Assembly: GCA_002118135.1 (NCBI GenBank) | Contig: BDIU01000133.1 | Location: 248,001-312,000, forward strand | Length of the DNA: 64,000 nucleotides | Source: Trebouxia sp. TZW2008 | Taxonomy: Eukaryota > Chlorophyta > Trebouxiophyceae > Trebouxiales > Trebouxiaceae | Direction: 5' to 3' | Shown here: positions 58,801 through 64,000 of the stretch, in pieces | Position numbering within the stretch: position 1 is the stretch's first letter | Layout of the letters: each line of letters begins with the position of its first letter | Made by a program: the position numbers and the translations under genes | Notes under the pieces: model-generated | The model's input: the letters and a program-made list of their open reading frames with translations, nothing else | What the model was told of the DNA's origin: nothing | Database searches by the model: none

Positions 58801-59504
58801 AAGCTCAGCACTCAGGCTTGCTGACTTTTGCTTCTCCTTTTCCAACGCCAAGTTTAGAGCACGGTTCTGCAACCGCGCCATATGAAGTACAGCTTGCAAT
58901 AAACTGTGCATGTTCAGCACTTTGCCTGAAACAAACATTGCAAGCTGCAGGTGCAGATATGAAGCAGAAAGGCACCTTCTTGGCAAGCTCAATGACTTTG
59001 TTTGTTTCCACATCCTGCGCTTTGAGGCCGATGGCTGCATCGGACAGCTCCCTGCAGCAAGCACACGCTTTGTTCACAGCACATGCACTTTTATGTGCAT
59101 GAGTTGTGTTTAGGCGTTGCTGGAAGTTCTTACTGTAGAGCAAGCAGTTCTGTATCCTTCTGCTGCAGTAGCTGCTGAAGCTGCTGATTCTTTATCTGTA
59201 CTTCTCGCAACTGCAAGTGGTAAGTGTCAGGTGTGGGCCTACTGATTGGTCGGTCAGCAGTGATTTTGTTGCATAAACGTGGTGCGATCAGCACACTTAC
59301 CTGAGGTATCAGCTGCAGATCTAGCACTCCCGCGGAGACAGGCTTGTCCTCATCAGCAGCTGTTACTTGCGTCTGATCGCTAGCAGACGTGTCTGAAACA
59401 ACCTTGTCAGCATCTTTGGGAAGAGTGACGGGCAGGCTGTCCTCAGTCAGCCTTGGCGCAAACCTCACTTGAGGGTCTGCTGATTGCTGTGTCCCCAACT
59501 CCAT
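55899..59504 (-). CDS. Coiled-coil protein of ~420 residues
   Basis: Exons on the minus strand: 59504-59301, 59210-59134, 59051-58976, 58866-58747, 58408-58277, 57689-57486, 56769-56578, 56162-55899; phases match throughout. After a Ser/Asp-rich start (MELGTQQSADPQVRF), nearly the whole protein is heptad-patterned: LREVQIKNQQLQQLLQQKDT, LNLALEKEKQKSASLSAELQ, LFKAEKEKLARALAKELG, AIDSIKGDRLKELDKLKSD, LIATLQEELQKLQRTSK and MLQQMESLKRKYAEQVEQV. Intron 4 uses a GC donor (GCAAGT), supported by phase and continuity. A longer start at 59732 would add a Pro-rich stretch and is less likely. A structural or ciliary role is possible given the neighbours, but no family can be assigned with confidence. Confidence 0.75.
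56850..57110 (-). repeat. Copies of coiled-coil exon 7 start
   Basis: 56870-56962 reads GTPAGTLTARYQTAHRRAID and 57060-57100 reads GLPVGMLTARHETK, against GMPAGTLTAKYETDHRRAID in the exon at 56769. Each has an acceptor-like CAG. Both lie upstream in transcription. Confidence 0.9.
57235..57350 (-). repeat. Copy of coiled-coil exon 6 end
   Basis: Plus strand GTTGGTCTTGAGCAGACTGGCTGCT repeats TCTTGGTCTTGAGCAGGCTGATCTGCT of the exon. It lies downstream of the exon donor in transcription. Confidence 0.7.
57775..57845 (-). repeat. Copy of coiled-coil exon 6 interior
   Basis: CAGCTCCTTGGTCAGTAAGCTTGCCAGCTTCTCCTTTCACTGTTGGACAGATTTGCTTGCAA resembles 57595-57655 of the exon. It lies upstream in transcription. 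Confidence 0.8.
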
Positions 59505-59789
59505 AGTGACCGACGTTGGGTCTGACAAAAGGTAGAGGACAAGCAGTTGCTCAGGTACGTAGTCGCTGTTGTCCTTGAATGTATTGGCGGCTGACGATCT
59601 GCTTGCAGTTTGACGCAGAAGGTGCCTGCATGGGGCACAATGATCAATTGTATTCTTGGGAGAGTTGGGGGTTGAAAGGGGGGGGGGAGGGGGGGGGTTG
59701 CAGGCCGAACGACTGCTGTGCCTGCTGTGCACCTATGCCTGCAAAACCTCTTTCTCAATCGCTGCAATAATGAACGTTTGCCACTGAAG
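59505..59789. promoter_or_regulatory. 285-bp divergent promoter region with poly-G tract
   Basis: Separates the coiled-coil gene (minus) and the EP-like gene (plus). It contains an 18-bp, almost pure G tract interrupted by one A (59679-59697), which could form a G-quadruplex. Confidence 0.45.
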
Positions 59790-61147
59790 ATGTCTCGCTT
59801 GAATGTGAATCTGCGTTTCGATTCGCAAGCATTCAGCTCGTATAACAGGCACCATGTGCCGGCCGTGCGTCAGCGATCGCTGCAGCAGCTATTTGCCCTG
59901 CGCTTCGGCCACGATGGGCTTCGGTACGCGGCAGTCTCTATTCAGCCAGATCATTCGGCTAAAAAGTGCATGCAGCGCCTGATACTTGGCCCTCATAGGG
60001 AGTGCCGGTGTTCAGGCGGAGCCGACAGCGAAACTTCGCTCTGCCGGGCGCATCTTGCTCCTCGCCACCGAATGAACATCACAGCAAGCACAACTTGAGA
60101 CCACCGATTGAACATCGCAGCAAACACAACTTGAGGTCTGCATGATGTTGTGTGTCTTGACTCAAATGCAGCTTGCAAGTCTGTAAGGTGCTCAGTAAGA
60201 CAGCACTGTGCATAACAGATTTGCACCGTTGCTTGGGCTCTAATCAATTTGATATACATACAGAAAGCTTGAGGCGGCTCCTTTGTTGTCTGCACCTGGA
60301 TCTGATGCTGATGACCGTGTGCCTGCTGACATCAGCCAACAGCAACAGCTCTCGAATCTCAAAGACAGAGAGGACGCTTATCAGTCAGTCTCAGCAGCTG
60401 TGAAACAAATGCACCGCTATTTCAAGTCTAAACACAGCCTTGACGAGTATAAAATGGAGGCTGCAGACCGGGACTTCTTGAGCCCTATACAGCTTGCAAC
60501 AGCTGATGGTATCGAGCGTTTGAGAATGTGAGTCTGTCAAAGAAGTTTGCGTGTGGACCAGTGAATCACCATATTCTTCATTTCAGTTGTTGATACTGTA
60601 AAACACTTGCGTATTGGGTATTTCATTTTGGCCCAAGTGTATTGCGTATTTCACAATGTGCACTGCATCTCGGTGACTTATATCATCAAATACTGCGTAT
60701 TGCGCATTGCGTATTGAGTATGACGTACAGTGATTCACTGGCATGGATTGTCAGAGCTCTCGCCTGCATGTACGCTCAGGCTTTGACCACTTCTGCAGAG
60801 AGTTGCGTGACTTTTGGAGGCAGACCATCACCATGTACAGAAATGGCCTCCTGCCATTTGACTTTTTCTCAGCTAACAGCACCTGGATGCAGCGAGGTGA
60901 AGACTATAGGCAACTCATGGAGAAGGTGGACATTGTCAACTATTACAGAAAGGAGCTTTGGGAACACAAACCTTCTGGGCACTTGCACTATTTGGAGTCC
61001 AAAAATAGGCCTGACACATATGTCTTTCTGGAGCGCACGTGGCTGAAAGTGCATAAGCCAGGACATCCATTTGTTGACTCAACTCAGTTGGCTGTGGAAG
61101 AGGCAGCTGCTCTGGATGCAGACTTCAACGACCCATCCCTGAGCTAG
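59790..61147 (+). CDS. Protein resembling the EP domain of EDS1/SAG101
   Basis: Exons: 59790-60007, 60264-60527, 60757-61147 (~290 residues). Junctions phase-match (2 and 2), although the first donor (CG|GTGTTC) and the last acceptor (TCAGAG) are not ideal. The C-terminal third, FCRELRDFWRQTITMYRNGL ... WMQRGEDYRQLMEKVDIVNYY ... NRPDTYVFLERTW, follows the pattern seen in the EP domain of the plant immune regulators EDS1, PAD4 and SAG101 (FW, W-x-G-x-YR-x-LVEPLDIANYYR, RP-x-RY-x-x-x-Q-x-W). No lipase-like domain precedes it: the N-terminus (MSRLNVNLRFDSQAFSSYNR) is unrelated. The assignment rests on remembered motif patterns, so it is tentative. Confidence 0.45.
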
Positions 61148-61620
61148 TGAGGTGTACAGCATGTATCAAGTTGAAACAGCGAGATCTTGCAAGTCCTTTG
61201 CCTTCTCTATCTTGATGTTTGGATGCAGCTGCTGTGTGCCTTTGTGTTCAGAAGGAGGCCAAAGCCAGTCTTGGGAATTTGATTCTAGATCAAGAACTCA
61301 ATTTCATGATAGTTGAACACCAGCGTTGTACCAGGCACAGTAAGGCCCTGCTCAGCAGCTGTCACATTAAAAGGCACAACAATTCATGCACCTGCAGCAC
61401 ATAATGTGACAGCCAAGAAGAAGACAGTTGGAGGTCACAAGAAGTTCAACATGTTGCAAGATTGACAAATTGAAGACCTTGCTTCCATTGCTCAGCAGGC
61501 GAATGCTGTTTGAAGAGACATGTCATGCCATGGCAGTGCAGTCTGACATGAAGGCTTCAGAAACAAACATGATAGGCACGTGAAGCAGATGCATCGGAAA
61601 GAAGAGAATTACGCAATTCT
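61148..61620. other. Tail-to-tail intergenic region
   Basis: Between the EP-like stop and the right-edge gene's stop. No gene is recognised. Confidence 0.4.
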
Positions 61621-64000
61621 TTACACATGCAACGCTGCTTGAGTTTGCCCATTTACTCTGACATCCCTGATGGGCCTGATGGTGTCCATCACAGCAGGCT
61701 TTGTGTCATTCACTTTTGGCTTGGCTGAGTTCACAAACTTGCTCAATTTGAAGCTCTGTACAGCATTCGCATGGGCCGATGTGCCATTGCTACTCTGTGG
61801 GCCTGCATGTTTGCTGTGACCTAGCGCAGCCTTTGTTGGGGTTGGCTCAATGTAGTGGGCATGCTGGCTAAGCTCTTGAGCCCTGGCATCATTGTTTTGC
61901 ATCCATTCCCTGCAGATCATAACACAATCAGTTCATTCATTCAGTCAAAATGCATGTTAGACAAGCTCAGCAGGCCCAGCTGGGTATGAACTGGAGCAAT
62001 CAACTGTCTCCAATCAGTTTGGTCCTGTGCTAAGCTCAGCCATCTATACTGAATGTGTCTTTGTAGACAGCTGTCTGCCAAGTGTCTCAATCAATTGCCA
62101 GCCATCAGCAGTCAGCAGTGAAATTCATCCAAAATGCCAAAGGCAGAGCAGCTCAAAGGTGGCTGCCTGCTCACACAAGCATGCAAAAACATGTGCCTAC
62201 CCAGGGACCGGAAGCTGTTGGGCACTTGTGTAAATGAACATCAAAACAAACAAGCATGGGCAGCAAGTCAAAGGTTATGAATTTGACATCGATGGTCTGT
62301 GGCAGGCAAGATGCATAAAGACCAGGCGATTTGCTATGTCTATGGAGCAAACAGTCTTTTCAACAAAGGAATAAAGTGCTAGCAGTCAAGTCAAGGCGCT
62401 GCTGCAACAAGGAACACAGCATTGGCAGTCAACACAGCATTGGCAGTCAAGTCAGGGCATGCTGCAACCAGGCTACAGCATTAGCGTTAACTCAGGGTAT
62501 GCTGCAACACAGCTACAGCTTCAAGAAAAATGTAAGGCCGCGTTGCTTACCAAGTGTAAGCTCCTTGCATCAGGTGCTTCATGTTGGGGTTGTCCCGCCT
62601 GCAAAATAACATGACAAATCAACCTCCATCAGTTTGACAAATTAACAGAAAGGAAGAAGCAACATTGATGCTGTCAGGCATTGTAACGGCAGTGTCCATG
62701 CACAAAAGCAGCTTAGACATTAAGCTCAAAATCTTGTGATTGAAGCTTGCTAATGATGGGCTTGGGCAATTTGGAATCCAGAACAAGTCTGTCCTCACAA
62801 GTCAAATTATTGTGCTTCATGTGTCAAAGTGAATTAGCAATACGATACAGATCAGCACTGGCTTGCATGCAGCATCTGCATTTGATCTGCAGATACTCCT
62901 GATCCTGTCACAGACTTGCATCACGCTAATTCATGCATGCCGCAGCTGTGTATATGCACATAAACATGATGCCCTCAATGCTTTCTTCTAACTGCCGAAT
63001 GACACAATTGCATGCATGTGTCTATGTATGGTCTGCCTGTCATGCTCAAGGCTGCTGGTACGCATGTTTGATTATATCATGTCACAGCATGCCTGTGCTC
63101 TTGCCAAATGATGCCCATGCATGTGTGACAAACAATGCCAAATACAGACACGAAATGTAGTATGAAACTGCAGAGGAATCATGTCGCTTGACAGTGTGAC
63201 GCAATGTTCTCAAGCATGTACTGCACGGTATACAGCATGCGTTCATTCAGCCAGCGCATGTATATACGGGCTGTTGACGATAGACTGACCCTGCCATTCT
63301 GATCTCTTCCTGGTTCTGTGAGTGCTGGGCTTGCTGTACTTGAGCTCAAGCCTTGTGGGCACGACGATGTTGTACAGACAAAGACATGCTTCTATGCAGA
63401 AGCCTTTATGCAGGGCCTGTGAATGAAGCTCACGTTGCCACGCTGATCCCCTCCACGGTCTTGTGAGTGCTGGGCTTGCTGTGTGTTCTGGCAGCTATAG
63501 GATTGATGCTCGTTCTGGTGTTCAATGTCTATGTAGGACGCATCATGCACAATATATCAAGGAAAGACATACCCTGCCACTCTAATCTCCTCCATGGTCT
63601 TGTGAGTGCTGGGCTTGCCATATGTGAACTCAGGCTTCTTGTCAGAGGGCAGCTGTGGGGGCGCCTGCTTGACAGCATACCCCACCTTCAGGCTCATGGG
63701 GTGCTGGGCCCTGAAGCTGTGCTGCTCTTGGGGACTGGTCAGCCCACTGCAATGGTGACAACATGTTATGAGCTGCAATGGCATAGAACTCCATTTCTTT
63801 CTTGAGTTTATCCAGACCTCCTGACAGCATAACCCACCTTTAGGCTCATGGGGTGGTGCACCCTGAAGCTGTGCTGCTCTTGAGGGCTGGTCAGCCCACT
63901 GCAGTGACAGCGTGATCTTGTCAGGACTTCAACCCAGCAGACTTTGCTCAGTCAGTCAAATTGTCAGTGAGTCACGTCTTTCAGACTGCTTTGCAATATG
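61621..64000 (-). CDS. Partial gene, possible axonemal protein
   Basis: Visible exons (minus): 63746-63573, 62598-62551 and 61909-61621; the 5' part is beyond the right edge. Phase 2 matches at both junctions. The product reads SPQEQHSFRAQHPMSLKVGY, then KPEFTYGKPSTHKTMEEIR, then GRDNPNMKHLMQGAYTWEWM, and ends Ala/His-rich with NGQTQAALHV. The FTYGKP block followed by a Trp-rich helix is reminiscent of microtubule inner proteins such as CFAP77, but no family can be named securely. A Lys/Pro/Thr-rich segment (KLSKFVNSAKPKVNDTKP) precedes the stop. Flanking introns contain copies of exon edges. Confidence 0.6.
61931..62036 (-). mobile_element. Dispersed short element, copy F
   Basis: Minus-strand copy: TTCATTCATTCAGT tail, then GTTAGACAAGCTCAGCAGGCCCAGCTGGGTA and CAATCAACTGTCTCCAATCAG. 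The short (ATTC)n end corresponds to the AATG tail of copy E. Confidence 0.8.
63285..63910 (-). repeat. Copies flanking the FTYGKP exon on both sides
   Basis: Plus-strand blocks CTGATC-C-TCC-GGTTCTGTGAGTGCTGGGCTTGC near 63292 and 63442 repeat the exon end at 63573-63617 (downstream in transcription). 63820-63905 repeats the exon start (CATACCCCACCTTCAGGCTCATGGGGTG...AGCCCACTGCA) upstream in transcription. Confidence 0.9.

Overview
The window looks like nuclear DNA of a ciliate-capable green alga (Chlorophyta; a finer placement is inference). Genes are split into many short exons with GT-AG introns ending in TGCAG (a few GC-AG). Several genes have the chlorophyte-type TGTAA signal downstream of the stop. 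CAG/CTG runs are common, and the proteins are plant- or alga-like (long-form plant-type HisG, purple acid phosphatase, CEP104, CDKL kinase). No operons or prokaryotic signals are visible. All gene models were spliced by hand from the sequence, using conserved protein motifs and matching intron phase.

Layout. 649-8292 (+): secreted amidase-signature enzyme. 9692-14834 (+): large nuclear-type protein with a GATA-like finger. 15964-25137 (+): secreted purple acid phosphatase. 25993-26922 (+): small possible organelle-targeted protein. 27686-30917 (+): ATP phosphoribosyltransferase (HisG), probably plastid. 41439-31732 (-): CDKL-family kinase with a ~1300-residue N-terminal extension. 41758-49315 (+): CEP104 (ciliary tip) with a C-terminal kinesin-light-chain-like TPR block, divergent from the kinase. 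49316-51726: gene-poor stretch with a ~150-bp element in three copies. 51727-55480 (+): bS18-type, probably mitochondrial, ribosomal protein with a long low-complexity N-terminal part. 59504-55899 (-): coiled-coil protein. 59790-61147 (+): protein resembling the EP domain of EDS1/SAG101. 61621 to the right edge (-): partial gene with axonemal-protein-like motifs.

The most striking feature runs through almost every gene. Introns are packed with decayed tandem copies of the adjoining exon edge. Copies of an exon's 5' part lie upstream of that exon, and copies of its 3' part lie downstream. This pattern fits repeated tandem duplication of ~100-200 bp segments that span a splice site, with the innermost intact copy staying in use and the others decaying in the intron. 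It explains most of the long introns and most of the apparent open frames between true exons.

A second theme is cilia. The CDKL kinase and CEP104 share a 318-bp divergent intergenic region, and the coiled-coil gene and the right-edge gene may also be ciliary. A short dispersed element, sometimes with an (AATG)n tail, occurs six times.
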